This document shows positions 63,991-64,000 of a DNA stretch of 64,000 nt, one piece after another; within the stretch, counting starts at the first letter, position 1, and each line of letters opens with the position of its first letter. The position numbers and the translations under genes are program-made. The notes beneath the pieces are model-generated. The model had not been told where the DNA came from. It saw only the letters and a program-made list of their open reading frames with translations, and ran no database searches. The stretch is from BNXB01 sp031556375 (GTDB lineage Bacteria > Bacteroidota > Bacteroidia > Bacteroidales > Azobacteroidaceae). The stretch is from the NCBI GenBank assembly GCA_031556375.1, contig JAVBTA010000036.1, positions 1 through 64,000 of the forward strand. Direction: 5' to 3'.

Positions 63991-64000
63991 ATGATAGATA
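63991..64000 (+). CDS. Possible start of the next gene (partial)
   Basis: An ATG at 63991, 50 bp after the exporter stop and preceded by GAGAAAGGA, begins M-I-D before the window ends. A HlyD-type adaptor is often found here in such clusters, but three codons cannot show it. Confidence 0.3.

Noticed and set aside
1..64000. CRISPR arrays, insertion sequences, prophage or integrative element ends, tRNA genes
   Set aside because: No regularly spaced repeats, transposase, integrase or tRNA fold was found in the gaps on either strand; repeated segments here are explained by module duplication.

Overview
The window looks like a chromosomal stretch from a low-GC member of the order Bacteroidales. 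The evidence is a SusC/SusD pair, many small lipoproteins of the 6-bladed beta-propeller (BF3164/TolB-like) type, NVEALA-family peptides, WG-repeat and DUF1573 proteins, and promoters of the Bacteroidetes sigma type (TTTG, about 20 bp, TAnnTTTG). The genus cannot be named from this sequence alone. No tRNA, rRNA, CRISPR array, transposase, integrase or replication origin was seen.

1-12.9 kb (minus strand) is a housekeeping block. It runs from ugd through zapA and a zapB-like coiled-coil gene, a candidate structured RNA, rny, hisH-hisA-hisF, a glutathione peroxidase, hisIE, an ftsE-like ATPase, lysC and lysA to two glycosyltransferases and GtrA. Gene junctions are very tight, with 1-4 bp overlaps at several of them.

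13-42.2 kb is the most unusual part. It is a lineage-specific envelope locus built from repeated modules of DUF1573 lipoprotein, small cysteine-containing NVEALA peptide, and 6-bladed propeller lipoprotein. Four module copies can be traced in different states of completeness or decay. Embedded in it are a tripartite efflux operon with two RND permeases, a membrane TPR protein with an HTH-like end, and a 901-residue protein that fuses an O-antigen-ligase-like domain, TPRs and a complete type I signal peptidase. The locus ends at a divergent RprXY-like two-component system. The same direct-repeat operator (AATTATCA, 3 bp, AATTATCA) sits before three module promoters, before the RND operon and between the two-component genes and a module. 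A model in which the two-component system controls the whole set, and the fused signal peptidase processes the exported NVEALA peptides, is an inference.

42.2-47.1 kb holds an internally deleted GNAT gene, a free-standing structured RNA of about 235 nt with its own promoter and terminator, a beta-CASP nuclease, an outer-membrane protein, a WG-repeat protein and an orphan FecCD permease. 47.3-57.7 kb is a sugar-acid/polysaccharide utilisation region (uxuA with a palindromic operator; ThuA, Gfo/Idh/MocA and DUF6807 genes; SusC/SusD).

57.7-64 kb is a peptide-export cluster. It contains a LanC-like N-terminal domain protein, a glycosyltransferase, a C39-like/VKOR/thioredoxin fusion, a double-glycine leader peptide with exactly two core cysteines, a methyltransferase remnant and a C39-peptidase ABC exporter. 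The likely product is an exported, disulfide-bonded peptide of unknown activity.
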